DNA of 64,000 nucleotides from Dipteronia dyeriana (lineage: Eukaryota; Streptophyta; Magnoliopsida; Sapindales; Sapindaceae). Position numbers and translations under genes: made by a program. A model generated the notes under the pieces. It was not told the origin of the DNA and ran no database searches. It saw only the letters and a program-made list of their open reading frames with translations. Positions 33,985-45,660 of the stretch are shown here, piece by piece. How positions within the stretch are numbered: the stretch's first letter is position 1; the number at the start of each line of letters is the position of its first letter. The stretch spans positions 76,354,069 to 76,418,068 of the forward strand of contig CM065301.1 in assembly GCA_032871835.1 (NCBI GenBank), written 5' to 3'.

Positions 33985-34560
33985 TTGAAGCAGATTTTAC
34001 AGAAGCCTGAGATTTCAGAGAGATTAACCAAATGGGCAATCGAGCGAAGTGAATTTGATATCCACTACATCCCCAGGACATCTCTCAAAGGGCAAGCAGT
34101 GGCAGATTTCATAGCAGAATTCACAGAACCGAACCTAGAAGAAAAAAAGATGTTGGGTAAAAGCTTCATGTGGAAATTGTATATTGATGGCTCTTCAAAC
34201 ACTTATGGCAGCGGGGCAGAGATTGTAGTATGCACTCCAGAAGGAGACGATGTCGAATGTTCCATGAGGTTCGACTTCAAAGCAACCAACAATCAAGCCG
34301 AGTACGAGGCGCTACTAGCTGAACTCAGAGTCTGCATAGCTCTCGGGGTAGATGAGGTTGAGATATTTAATGATTCACAGGTAGTTGTCAACCAAGTTCT
34401 GGACGAGTACCAAGCAAAGGATGAAGGCATGATAATCTACCGTGACATTGCAAAACAACTCCTCCAGAAGTTTAAAGAATATAAGATTACCCAGATCCTT
34501 AGGTAAGAGAATGAAAAGGCAGACGCATTGTCCAAGCTAGCGTCAGCAACAACCACAATC
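33985..34560 (+). pseudogene. Element C additional RNase H domain
   Basis: The 173-codon frame starts MKQILQKPEISERLTKWAIE and SEFDIHYIPR, then shows the full RNase H motif set: LYIDGSSNTYGSGAE (Asp), NNQAEYEALLAELR (Glu), VEIFNDSQVVVNQVL (Asp), and, after a stop at 34504, ENEKADALSKLAS (last Asp). It is a second RNase H between the RT-linked one and integrase. Known Tat elements carry such a domain. It is the best preserved extra RNase H in the window. Confidence 0.88.
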
Positions 34561-34659
34561 AGGCCAAAGACTATTCCGGTTGCACATCTCTTTAAACCAA
34601 GCACAGCTGAACCAAGAAACTTGGAAATTTTAGAAATCTGAACACCACCAGACAGTTGG

Positions 34660-35720
34660 ATGACTCAACTAAAAAGATTCCTAGAAGAAGGCGTACTCCC
34701 GAAAGATCCCTTACAAGCAAAACGCATCAGGTATAGATCAGCCAGGTACACATTGGTTGGAGGAGAACTATATAGAAGGGGGTATTCCCGAACACTCCAA
34801 GGATGTGTATCAGAGGAAGAAGCAAATCGAATATTACAGGAAATCTATGGAGAAGTTTGCGGAAACCACACTGGGGGTAAAAGTTTGGCACACAAGGTAT
34901 TCAGGCAAGGCTATTATTGGCCTACTCTATTCTCAGATGCACAACAGTGTTCAGAAAGTTGCAATACTTGCCAAAGGATTGCTAATGACATCCGACAGCC
35001 CCCTTAGCAGATCAGAAACCTCACGTCCCCATGGCCATTTTCCATATGGGGCTTGGATCTAATCGGCTCAATGCCAACCAGGACAGGGGGTGGAGCGAAG
35101 TATGCAATCGTAGCCGTTGACTATTTCATGAAATGGGTAGAAGCTGAAGCATTAGTGCACATCACAGAAGCAAACACCATAAATTTTGTGAAAAAGAATA
35201 TACTTTATAGGTTTGGAGTCCCAAACACTATAATCACAGACAACGGCACCCAGTTCGATAACTTGAAATTCAGACAGTTGTGCAAAGAGTACCGGATTGC
35301 CAATTACTATGCCACACCTGCCCACCCGCAGACAAATGGGCTAGTGGAAGCAGTGAGCAAAATTATCAAGCACACAATCAAAGCAAAGCTAGATGCCAAG
35401 AAAGGAAGCTGGGTTGAAAAGCTTCCCGAAGTGTTATGGGCGTATCGGACAACAGCAAGAACTTTAACAGGAGAAACTCCATTCTTTTTAGCGTTTGGAA
35501 CAGAAGTTGTTATTCCTATAGAAACGTCATAAACGTCACCCCGGGTCAGGCTATACGATGAAGAGAAAAACGTTGATATGCTATTACAAAGTATAGATGA
35601 GCTAGAAGAGAAAATGGAGAAATTCCGAATACAAAATATGGCTTATCAGCAAAGGGTAGCTCGCCACTACAACTCTCACGTTCGGGTCAGAAATTCCAGC
35701 TAGGAGATCTGGTACTCAGA
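34660..35720 (+). pseudogene. Element C integrase
   Basis: The zinc-binding region is in 34660-35007 (HTGGKSLAHKVFRQGYYWPT, CNTCQRIANDIRQ). After a frameshift the core continues in 35053-35532 with MDLIGSMP (first Asp), AIVAVDYFMKWVEAEA, ITDNGTQFDN (second Asp), PQTNGLVEAVSK (Glu) and LPEVLWAYRTT. It stops at 35530 inside the segment after the core. Beyond it ARHYNSHVRVRN is still readable up to about 35720. All three catalytic residues remain, but the chain is broken. Confidence 0.9.
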
Positions 35721-35884
35721 AAGGTGTCATTGAACACAAAAAATAAAGTTGCAGTTTCCCTGGCTGACTGGGGAGACGTCCTTGGTAATGTGTAAGGACT
35801 CGAACATATGATTATGGTGAGCCATGATGTAAAGTTCGGGTAGCAACCATGTATGAAACACAAGTATAAACTTGTCTGTTTTAA

Positions 35885-36130
35885 GATTACACGGTTAATA
35901 ATACAAAGAGCCAGTTTAATAAGATACTTGGCATTATTCGGGTGGCAACCAGTTTAATAAGATACTCGATGAAGTTACCCGAACATCAGAGTTAGCCAGT
36001 TTAATAAGATACTTGGCATGAAAATTACAAGAGCCAGTTTAATAAGATACTTGGCGATCAAAGTTATTTGGAAAAACAACCGGTTTAATAAGATACTCGG
36101 TGAAGTTACCCGAACATTAAAGTTGAATAA
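35885..36130. repeat. Tandem repeat between pol and antisense ORF, element C
   Basis: CCAGTTTAATAAGATACT(T/C)GG recurs at least five times, alternating with TTACCCGAACAT- and AAATTACAAGAG-like words. It is the reverse-complement counterpart of 9200-9470 in element B but differs in copy number and order. Confidence 0.85.
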
Positions 36131-36282
36131 CATACTCGACAACAGTAAAGAAATTTCAAGAGCAATAGAATCAAAATACCAGATTCAGAAAAGCTACTCA
36201 GAATTTTATTAATCTTTCAAGAGAATTATTACAGTATTCTTTACAAAGAATTTTTAGTCTACAAAAACCCTATCTATAAAAA

Positions 36283-39191
36283 TCAGGATTGTGAGGATTT
36301 GGACCCCTTGCCAATACTCGGGTCTGGCACCATTTCGTATTCGAGGAGCAAACTTTCGTTGGAAGGCCAAGCAATTGTGTCGACTGAGTCATCCATCCAT
36401 TGGCTGTAATCCTCTCCTGGAATCGGCCCGACATCAGGCTTCACACCCTTCACGACCGACTCTTGGTTGGCATAGAAGGTCAAGAGAAACTGTTCGGATG
36501 GAATCTCTAAATGCATAGGATGGGGATTTTTGCCTCGGCTACGGCAGTAAGCCCTCCATTCCTTCATCTGAGTTCGAATAGACTCTAAAGACCGATCCAC
36601 ATGATGTTTGATTGACAGCTCCCAATTGGTTCGGGCCTTCTCAGTTGCCCAATTCTTGACTTTGAAGAATTCTCCAGCTAAAACCAGCCCTCGTTGAAAC
36701 TTCCGAAGGAGAAGAGCATCATAGGCAGATGATCTCTTGAAATGATCTACCCTTTGAACTTCAAGTTCCAGTCTGGCCTCTCGGGATAAGGATTCGACTG
36801 ACAACGCTTGGTGCTCTAAATCTTCAATTTTCCGCTCATACGCCGACTTAGATTGCTACGCTTCCTGTTCGGCCATGAGTATTGATTCCTAGGCAGAAGA
36901 CAATAAGTTCTGAAGTGATATTGCTTTCTCTTCTGCCGAAGAAGCCCTTTTCTCGACCTCCATCTGCTTTGCTAGACAGTGGTCGACAAAAACCTATACA
37001 TAATCAACCTCATGTTGATAAGCTGTTTCGACCCAAGCACACCGATCCTCACTTTCCTTTAGCTGAGCTTCTAGACGCCTTATTCGATCAACTTGATGTT
37101 GTTGCATCTGAACTAGCCCAGCGAATTCGGGCACCATCTACCAAAAAGGTTTAATTAAAAATCTAAAAATCGGGCAAACAAGCAAAACAATAAAGGGTAA
37201 CTTACATAAGATGCACCGTTGAAGAAATTCTGAAGGCGGTCAGTCAGAGAGCCATCTCGGAAACAGCTCCAACGGTCGTCTCCGATAAAGGCCCAACCAG
37301 ATGACATCTCCCGTAGCATATCCTAGGGAGAAGGATATGAAGGAACCCCCAAGGATTCAGCCCCAAGATTTCTAACCTCGGGGGTAGCAAAACCCTTGTT
37401 CGGTTCTGAAGCCGCCGCCGTATCCGTTGACACTCCAGCATCAACACTCGGGGGAATCTCATCCACAACATCTTCATCGCTGGAATCAATGAATGAGACC
37501 ACCCGAGGGATCTTAAGTGGGTGGGTCGAGGAGCTGACTGCTTTTCGCTTCTCACCCCAAGAACAGTGTAAGCTCAGATCAGCTGCGAGATCCTCCTGAG
37601 AATCATCCCTGAAGGACTCAAAGAATTTGGGATCCACAGGTACTTGTCCCGCAGTGGTATTGCCTCCATCACCGGCGTCAGTCTGCTCGGCAGGCTCCTT
37701 ACCGAGACCTTCACTCTGCCCTTGCCTGTCGTCATGCAGCTGGGTATTGGTCGAGCCACTTGGACCACTAGTTTCCCCAACTGTCAGTTGAGAAACATCC
37801 TCTGGAACATTTTTAGAAATTTGATCTTCAACCGCATCAGCCTCCTCGTCAGACTCAGACGGGGCGATGCCTTCATCACCTTGATGTGAAGTTTCTTTCC
37901 GACTCACCTGAATAATTGACTTCACTTGGCGGGCCTGAAGATCGCATACGATGTCCATATCAAACACTTAGAAGAAAAAAGGAACCGCGTCAGAATGCAA
38001 AAACAAAAAAAAAATAACAATAAAAGGAAAAGGTTGCAAAAATATCTTACATCGCCTACGTTGGCCCAAAATCTTTTCGAAGAAGCCGAACTCAATCATC
38101 TTCGACTCAAGGAAGAGATAAGTCTTGCTCCTCTTCTCCAAAGTGCGAACCAATGCCCTAGCAATTCTGGTCAGCTCCGCATCACTGTACTCGATTTTGT
38201 TCTTGTTCCAAATCTCGTGGGAACAGAAGAAACGGGGGACCTTCAACACCGACCGAGTATCCCTAGCTGAAACAGTGACTTCTAGCCCGAGACTCCCTCC
38301 GGCGAAAAACCAACTGTTCTTCTAGAACTTGTTGGACGTAGGAATCCCCCCATATAAAACCCCTCTTTTTAGGGTCGTCGGAGATATCAGCTTCTAGGCT
38401 CACTTTTATCCCCTTAGGGACCCAGCAATCTGGCGAATTAGACATGAGGAAGTAAGTCCCTGACTTGCCCGATTGCCTCAGCTTAAAGAAGTGTCTGATT
38501 TCATTCAGGGATGGCGACGATAAGTTCATCCGGCTGAACATGTGCCATAGGCACATCAAAATTTTGTTGCTATTTGGGGCCAGCTGAGCCGGAGCAATCC
38601 CTACTTCAGCCAAAAACCAGGTAATGAATGGTTGGAAGGGAAGAGTGATGCCGCAACAGAGTATGGATCCGTAGATCGCCACCATACCAAGGGGAGGGTT
38701 CCATGCAGCTCTATCACCCGCTGGAACCAGAGTGACCGAATTAGGCAAATCGAATCGGCAGCGATACTTCATTATCTCATCTGACCCGACCACATTCGGC
38801 TCGGTGTCAAACCCACTCGGGCGTTCAGCAGGAAAAGTAAGACAAGAAGCCCTGAACTCCTCTTCAACGTCGTTCCCGTTGACAGTCTGCTCCCTGATCA
38901 GAATATCGCCCGAGTTGTGTTTGCGGACTGCACTTCTACTTTGATATTTTCCCATCCTTCGAAGAGGTAGCCTGTGGTCATAAATATCAGAATCAGAACT
39001 AGATGAAGAACTCGATACAGGGCTAAAAGTGACGTCAGAGTGAAGTCCCGAAACATCAACTTCTAGAAATGGAGATTCATCTACAGGGATTTCCCCCAGT
39101 AATCTTCTAATACAAGAAACTAACTGGAAATCATCACGTTCTAATGCATCAAGAGCGACATTAAAAGACGATGACGGGAAGATGGCTCCAT
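36283..39191 (-). pseudogene. Element C antisense ORF, three apparent exons
   Basis: ATG at 39191 opens MEPSSRH, followed by a 1-base shift. The frame 38955-38263 (230 codons) is the gypsy-type transposon domain: FDLPNSVTLVPAGDRAAWN, MVAIYGSILCC, PFITWFLAEVGIAPAQLAP, EIRHFFKLRQSGKSGTYFL and WVPKGIK. The frame 38249-37968 continues it (KVPRFFCSHEIWNKNKIEYS). Exon 2 (37967-37323) is an acidic linker. Exon 3 (about 37150-36283) is a coiled coil ending in the 173-codon frame SVESLSREARLELEVQ ... VPDPSIGKGSKS. It is better preserved than in B and reads opposite to gag-pol. No function is known. Confidence 0.8.
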
Positions 39192-39670
39192 TAAAAACTA
39201 ACCTTGAATAAAGTCTGGTGCAAGATCTTCAATGAAAAGTCACGACCTTCTGCGTAAGAAAATCTGGGCTCAATAATTTTTTTCTGTTGAGAAATCTAGG
39301 ATTACGAAATTTCTTCTGCTGAGTGAAGAATTTAAAGAAATCAAAGCATGAAACCCTAGATCTCAAGGCGGGAAAAAAACAATTGATAGCGTAGGCGGCG
39401 CACGGGGAAGCGAGTAGGTCGTTTCTCATAAATGATATCGAAAAACGAAGAGACAAGAGACACGTGTCAGAAGGAGAACTAGCTTTTGCCGTCAGAACTC
39501 CAGAACGTCGTTGTCATTAAAGATCTCGCGTAAGGAGGCAAATCGAATTTGCATGGTCGTCATTAAAACACGTCATTATGACAATATATTTACTTGGATA
39601 CTGAAAAGATGTTGATAACTAATTAAAATACTTTTGCCCGAACAAACCTTGTTCAACAAAAATATTTTAA
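39192..39670. other. Element C region between antisense ORF and 3' LTR
   Basis: No supported coding region. It is the counterpart of 5660-6138 in element B. A purine tract AAAGAGGTAT lies at 39669-39678, directly before the 3' LTR. Confidence 0.55.
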
Positions 39671-39678
39671 AGAGGTAT

Positions 39679-40547
39679 TGTCATATGTGAATTTTATGGA
39701 ATGAACACGTCATCAAACAAAGAGGATAAATTGCCAGATGGACATCCGAATAGGCATTCAGAAAATATCCTACAAGACATTGCCGAAGAAGAGAAAACAC
39801 GAGTAAGCTGATGTTGAATGAAACCTACTCTGGTTAGTTAACGGCACTCGAGACTGATTAAATAACACCTCCACTCGGGCTCAAACGATGATACTCGGGC
39901 CCCGCTAGTATTATCCTTGCTCGGGATAAATATGAAGAAAACCGAATAAGAAGCTTAGTGCTTAGTTCACACGGATTAGGTCATTAAATACACGAAGATA
40001 TCCATATCAAGAAGGAATCCCAAAGAGAACAGAATACTGAGTTGGAAGGGTTCCAAATCAGGCAACAACTTTATTTCTTTAAAAATACTAGGTTCTTATA
40101 TAAGGAAACAAGTCCAAATTGGACTGCACTACTAGAATCTCATTCGACTTCAATACAAAACTCCGAAACAGGAAAGAAGACAATCAACTCCAAATAAGAA
40201 AATAATTGTAATTAAATACAAAGATCTATTACTTGTACAAAGCAGATTGGGGCTCTATAAACATATAAATAGACCCATAATCTCACCAAAAAAAGACACA
40301 CACAGAAATCATAGCAAAATACAGAGAGAAGAAAGAGAGATCGAGAGCTTGTAACATTCCAAATTCATAGTGGAATTTTTGGCTAGGTTGATCATTCAAC
40401 CACCCGTGGATGTTCCTTCGGTCATCGGAGTTTTACCACGTAAAAAACTCGCGTCTTGTTTACTTTCTCCTTCTCTCTCTTTGAAATCTCAGCCGAAATC
40501 CAATCATTGTTGGCTTTTCTGATACAATCCAGAAATCAACATCAACA
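39679..40547 (+). repeat. Element C 3' LTR (869 bp)
   Basis: It begins TGTCATATGTG and ends ACATCAACA, matching 29336-30192 with scattered changes. It is followed by the duplicated ATAAT. Confidence 0.93.
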
Positions 40548-40748
40548 ATAATTATTTGAATTTTTAAATTATTAATATTTTAATTTATACTAATTTTTTA
40601 ATACATCAGCATATAAGGGATAGTTTGATCAAAACATCAAGGAATCTATAATAGAATACATATTGCAACCAAACAAAGGAATCCATCTAAGAAAGGAATT
40701 CTTTTCCTAATCCCTTTCCTGTGCCCTTTTCTTTCTACGAACAAAACA

Positions 40749-40876
40749 TGGCCTAAAGTCATAATTGAATTCTGTAACTTTCGGGATAATTGGCCTAAAG
40801 TCATAATTGAATTCTGTAACTTTCGGGATAATTGGCCTAAAGTCATAATTGAATTCTGTAACTTTCGGGATTAATT
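40749..40876. repeat. Three direct copies of a 42-bp unit
   Basis: TGGCCTAAAGTCATAATTGA and the next 22 bases occur three times in a row, nearly identical, within repeat copy 3 next to element C. Copy 1 has a single version near 25962, so the expansion is local and recent. Confidence 0.9.
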
Positions 40877-41164
40877 ATCTGCAACTAATCGAACGAATCT
40901 AATTCGCTCTGATCTGTTTGACACCCTCTCTGTATCATCCTTATGGACTTGATAGTTTCATTTTCTTTTTTTCCATCATTGACTTGGAGTCTTGTATAGT
41001 TTTATAAGGCCATGGTAGGACCTATAGCTATCAATTCTGATGCAAAATAATTGTCAAGGAAACTTCGAGCAACTAAGGTAATTTTCCAATTAGTTGGCCC
41101 TTTGAGCTGTCCTTGCCATCTACAACCCTTTAATTTGAACTAGTCAACTTTTGGATTTTGAAAT

Positions 41165-41900
41165 AGGGATAATTAAGTGATAATTATTCCGGTGACCATC
41201 AATTTGATGACATACTATTAAAATGGTCACTAGATTTAGAATTGATTTCAAAATGATCATTTTTAGTAAAAAATGTGACACCAATGACAATTCCATCCAA
41301 TTCCATCTAATTCCATCCGATGAGTGACATTTTGGTAAATAAGTAGATGATATTAATTTATTTTACATGTTTTTTTAAAATCATTTTTTAAAAAGAAATA
41401 ATTATATTTAGTGTGTGTATATATGAATAACATATCTTATATATATATATCATTTTTGAAAAGATTAAGTACAAAATCTAAAAATGTTAAAAAACAAAGA
41501 AGAGACACTTGTATTGATCTAAACTATTTTTTTTTAAACGAATAATTATATTTAGTGTGTGTTTATACGTATAACATATATATATATATATATGTATATG
41601 TTCGTTATATTTAGTGTGTGTTTATACGTATAGCATATACGTATAGCATATTTTATATATATACACATTAAATATACATATTTGTTTCAAAAACAAAAGA
41701 AAAAATTGATTTAAAAAAAACGTCTAAAATAAATTAATATTATCCCCTTATTTACCAAAATATCATTCATTGGATGGAATTAGATGAAATGACCATTAGT
41801 GTCACACTTTTCACTAAAAATGACCATCTTAAAACTAATTCTCAATCTAGTGACCATTTTGATAGTGTCATCAAATTGAAGGTTAATGAGGTAATTATCC
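41165..41900. mobile_element. Foldback or Mutator-like MITE with arms of about 190-200 bp
   Basis: 41167-41370 and 41717-41900 are inverted repeats: GGATAATTA, TCAATTTGATGACA and AAATGGTCACTAGAT recur in reverse complement. The middle is AT-rich with TATATA runs. TTTTGAAAT and TTTTGAAGG flank it, an imperfect 9-bp duplication. Repeat copy 2 at 28900-28925 reads straight through the site. Long arms and a 9-bp duplication suggest Mutator-like origin. There is no coding capacity. Confidence 0.75.
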
Positions 41901-42131
41901 TTTTGAAGGGACAATCGTAACAGTTCAAAATTAATAAATAAATAAAAGTTTTTCTTGGAAATTGAATATTATACCAATTATGGCTTATCGGCTTGGTTAG
42001 GTAAAAGGGCAGTAGAAGTTTGTTTTGATACCAATAAAACAAAAGTACTCAAAGTAGTGATATAAAGGAAAAAAGTCATTTAATTATGATCATCTTTACT
42101 GATAGAAGTCTATTAGACTATTAGTCAATAA

Positions 42132-42439
42132 GTGCTTGTTTGGTTGAGTTTTCTACTAATTCAAAAGGTCTATAAATATATATTTGAGCTTTTAAAAGAT
42201 GTTTGGTTGGACTTTTAAGATTGTCTATTTTAAATTGAGTAAAAGTGAGTAGAGTTTAAATCTCTATTAGGAAAAAGCTCATACGGATGTACTTCTCTAA
42301 ATAGACCTTTTTTAAAAGATTTACCAACTAAACTACTATAATTTTTTATATATGAAAAAAAAAACTTTATTTCTAATTGCCTTACTATAAATAGATCTGT
42401 TACCGATATATGTTTTTAAAAACCCAACCAAACAAGCTC
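42132..42439. mobile_element. Tourist-like MITE (PIF/Harbinger type), 308 bp
   Basis: The ends are GTGCTTGTTTGGTTGAGTTT and its near-exact inverted partner (AAAACCCAACCAAACAAGCTC), flanked by TAA on both sides (42129-42131 and 42440-42442). Size, terminal inverted repeats and the 3-bp TAA duplication fit Tourist MITEs. No open frame. Confidence 0.8.
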
Positions 42440-42442
42440 TAA

Positions 42443-43520
42443 ATTATTTTTAAGGAAAATTGGTTATCTATTTCATTTGGACCTATAAAGACAGAATATC
42501 TATAAAACTTGTTGAAATGTAAGTGTTTGATAACTACACAAAGGTGTTTGTTGAAGCACTCAGAGAAAACTTTTCTGTGATTTAGAAAAGCAAACAATAC
42601 TAAATGAGAGAGAAAATGTTTTTCATTTCATTTGCATTAAACAATTACAAGCTAAGCTGATCTATTTATTTATATAAAAACTAATACACATAAGTATAAA
42701 CTGAATTTCATAATTTTTCAAAATTAATCTACCACCTTTCTTTTCCAATTATAATATTTTCTGTCATCTCAGCTAGAATTAACAACTTCATACTAATTAA
42801 ACTTGTTATATGTAATATTTTCCAAAGTGACATGTCACCCAGAAAGAGCTAAAGTATCGGGATAATGGTAATACCACATCATCAAAAGCCAACCAGTCAA
42901 CTAAAACCCTGGATGTGCCATCACAATCAGCCACGTCACTAGACCTATTAATGAAGAGGTCAGACGCTTGCATACCCAGCAAATTCAATTGGGCAAGAAG
43001 ACCAAACATGTAAGAATTCTACTTGCCTAAAATCTCTGCTCAGGGAGATCCTCTCATCCAAATAATGAAGCTTCCAAGATCTATTGAGACATAAATAAAG
43101 GTTTTTTCAAATACGGAAACTGAGGATTACACTTCAATAAGGAAACAAACATATCTTCTTCAAAGATACTAGAGTCCTAATCAAGTAACAAATCAACAAC
43201 ACATTAACGCTAATCAGAAAAGAGTCCAAATAAGCCTACAATTCCACAATCTTAGCAAGATACTGAATAATGATTGAATCTTTTGCTTGTATGCCAAGGA
43301 ATAGGGCAATCCTAGGGTGAACCATATAAATGCAGTCACATATTCATTGTAACATTTTACGAGCAATTAACACCTACAAGAGAGATATAGAACAAAGTGT
43401 GTGTAATCGATTCTTCTTAGTGAAACCTTTACCCACTGATATCGGCAACTGTGGTTTTTTCCCTTTCAAGGGTGACCGCTTCAAAATGGGCGCTCATAAT
43501 AGTACAAGGCCGTTGGTGAT
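42443..43520. other. AT-rich DNA with an LTR-like stretch (about 43010-43520)
   Basis: No genes. From about 43010 the text resembles the U3-R-U5 part of Tat LTRs: ATATAAATGCAG TATA-like box at 43326, then CTTCTTAGTGAAACC and CGGCAACTGTGG, which echo the LTR of D (CTTCTTACCGTCACCGCAACTG). No matching partner or target duplication is visible, so it may be a decayed solo LTR. Confidence 0.35.
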
Positions 43521-45660
43521 GTACAGTGATAAGTAAAGTTTGTTCCCACGAGGAGGTGTAATCCGTCGACCGTCACTAGTTTAGCTCAGCACGAAAAGGT
43601 GTGTGTGTTATTATGCAGTAAAAGTAAATATTGTAAGAACACATAAATTATATACAGTAATATTACATGGAAAGAATGGAATAGAGAGGTATGAGATGTA
43701 AATGGTCACACCATGAAAACGACTCCACCGTAATAGTCCTCCTAATTAAGTGCTAGACTCACCTAAACTCTCAAGTGCAAGTGAATGTTATAGGCTCGTA
43801 TCCCTTAAATTAATTTATAATCTCTCTTGATATTTTAGAGATTGCACCCGTACATACCCAAAGTCTATCTCTCGATGACCCCAAACAATATGCATTAATC
43901 CATTACAATCTATGGCACAAACATATGAGCCATGTATGCCAGTCTCGCGTATCTCTACCTTACTAAGCGTATACAGTGAATATCTTTCTGAGCACGTTGC
44001 ACACATGTCCTCTCAGTTCATAGCATACAACCAACAATCATTCACAAGATGGCTAGTCAAGTAAAAACATTAAACACTCAAAATATCCATAAAAAAACAC
44101 AAGCACTAGAGAAAGGTCTGTGGTATCAAGGATTCAGTTTTATCAATCTCTCTAGTGAATTGAAAGTACACATCGTAAAAGAGATAAAAATACAAAAAAG
44201 AAATACAAAATAAATAGATAGGAGAACCCATCAGCTTTCGGGAATTGAACGTCGGGTTTTCTCGGTTGTCAATCGAGATGTCTTTCTCACTAGAAGATCA
44301 CGACAGTTCTCCGATCTTCTTGAATGCTCAACTCTCTCATAAAAAAAAAGCTCTCTCCTTATCTCTCTAATCTCCATAAGATGGATGGCTAAAAATGGAA
44401 ACATGCTCACCAAACAACAATATGCATCATTGTTGATTGTTAAACAATAAGAACATTCAATTCAAGTTAAGGGTTCATTTTCTTGATTATGGAATTCACC
44501 AAAATCAATTCATCACCCAACTCAAGCCAAGGGATGAGTAATTGTGTCTTAAAATAAAGACTTATTAAGCACAAGAATATGGAATCAAAGCCTAATTTAA
44601 CATGTAAATGCATCAACCAAATTTTTCCTACTCTTTAGAGATAATAATCAAACACTCAAATCATTCTAAGCATAGTATTTTAGATCATCCATCAATCAAT
44701 CAACAATCATGGGATGCTAAACTACACTACTCATACTCTATATTACTCTACTCCTAATCTCATTCATGGTCACATATAAATTTAGACCATCTACACACAT
44801 GAATATCACAATAAGAGATTCAATCATAGATATAACAAAGAATAGAACAAAATCCAAAGAATTTAAGAACAATCATATATATATATAGCACAAGTGTCGG
44901 TTTACAATATTCCCAAATAGTGATTACACAGACAACAAAATATACAAAGAAGAAGAGTAAATACGAGACAACCCTTGAAGAAATCTCCTCCAAAGAGCTC
45001 TTTACTTTCCTAGCTCAAAATTGGTCCAAAAAACCTCTCATTTCTCCTTGCAATCTACTCTAAAATGGGTGAAAGATATGTAAAATGTAGTTGTGGAGAT
45101 GTATGTTGAGCTCTCTCTCTCTCTCTTATTTGGAGAAGAAGATATAAAAGATGAAGAAGGGAGTGAAGTGTGGTGTGTGGTTGTGTTTTGAGTGTATTTG
45201 GATACAACTTGGTTATTTTAGGTGTAAAGGTGGAAGCTATTTATAAGTGGGATGATTTAAGGGTAAAAACCCATCATTTGATAGAGAAAAAAACAACATG
45301 GGATGCGACTTGGTGGCAGATCATTTTCAGGTCGCATTGCCCTCGGGGGAAGATTTTCAGCATAGTGCACCATTATAAAAATGACCATAACTTCCTCTAG
45401 AAAAAGTGGAATTGCAATTTGTAAAAAGTACTGGAAAGTAGACATTCGGGCCTTTTCGAAAATAGGTAATGAGAAACGTAGTTCGATCTGAGGAGGAAGA
45501 TATGACTCTTGAAAGTTGAGTATATTGCACGAAGATTACAATTTCAGTTCTTCTAACCGCCAAAACTCTCCAGTTTAGCTCAACCCCTCATTTTAAGGGA
45601 TATAACCTACACAAGGCTCACAAAAGACATTATATACAAAAAATTGGTAAAAAACGAGAC
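43521..45660. other. Unassigned repeat-like DNA, possibly a solo Athila-type LTR
   Basis: No coding region is supported. The opening (TTTGTTCCCACGAGGAGGTG) is of the kind found at the start of Athila-type LTRs, and the segment has long non-coding text of matching size. No second copy is in the window, so the call is weak. Confidence 0.3.

Larger units (their letters stand above)
29336..40547 (+). mobile_element. Element C: complete Tat-lineage LTR retrotransposon
   Basis: Two LTRs (857 and 869 bp; TGTCATATG to TCAACA) and a perfect ATAAT duplication frame a full set: primer site, gag, protease, RT, RNase H, extra RNase H, integrase, tandem repeat, antisense ORF and purine tract. It is the same family as element B in the opposite direction. 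It sits in the second copy of the 1.05-kb tandem unit. Multiple stops and frameshifts in gag, RT, integrase tail and antisense ORF make it non-functional. Confidence 0.95.
24683..41940. repeat. Tandem array of three copies of a unit of about 1.05 kb, broken up by insertions
   Basis: The landmark TTATCAACC..GTGGACTTGATAG starts copies at 24683, 26131 and about 40932. Each continues with GACTTGGAGTCTTGTATAG, CCATGGTAGGACCTATAGC, GATGCAAAATAATTGT and TTTGAACTAGTCAACTTTT. Later come CAAACAAAGGAATCCATCTA and AACATGGCCTAAA. After subtracting the insertions, copy 1 is about 1057 bp and copy 2 about 1030 bp. Copy 3 ends near 41940. The unit has no recognisable coding content. Confidence 0.8.

Noticed and set aside
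36283..38955. Minus-strand frames of 173-230 codons taken as host genes next to element C
   Set aside because: They lie inside the LTR pair of C and match the antisense ORF of B.
41570..41600. TA repeats as replication origin or centromere signal
   Set aside because: They are the AT-rich middle of a MITE; similar runs occur in the other MITE at 62500-63060.
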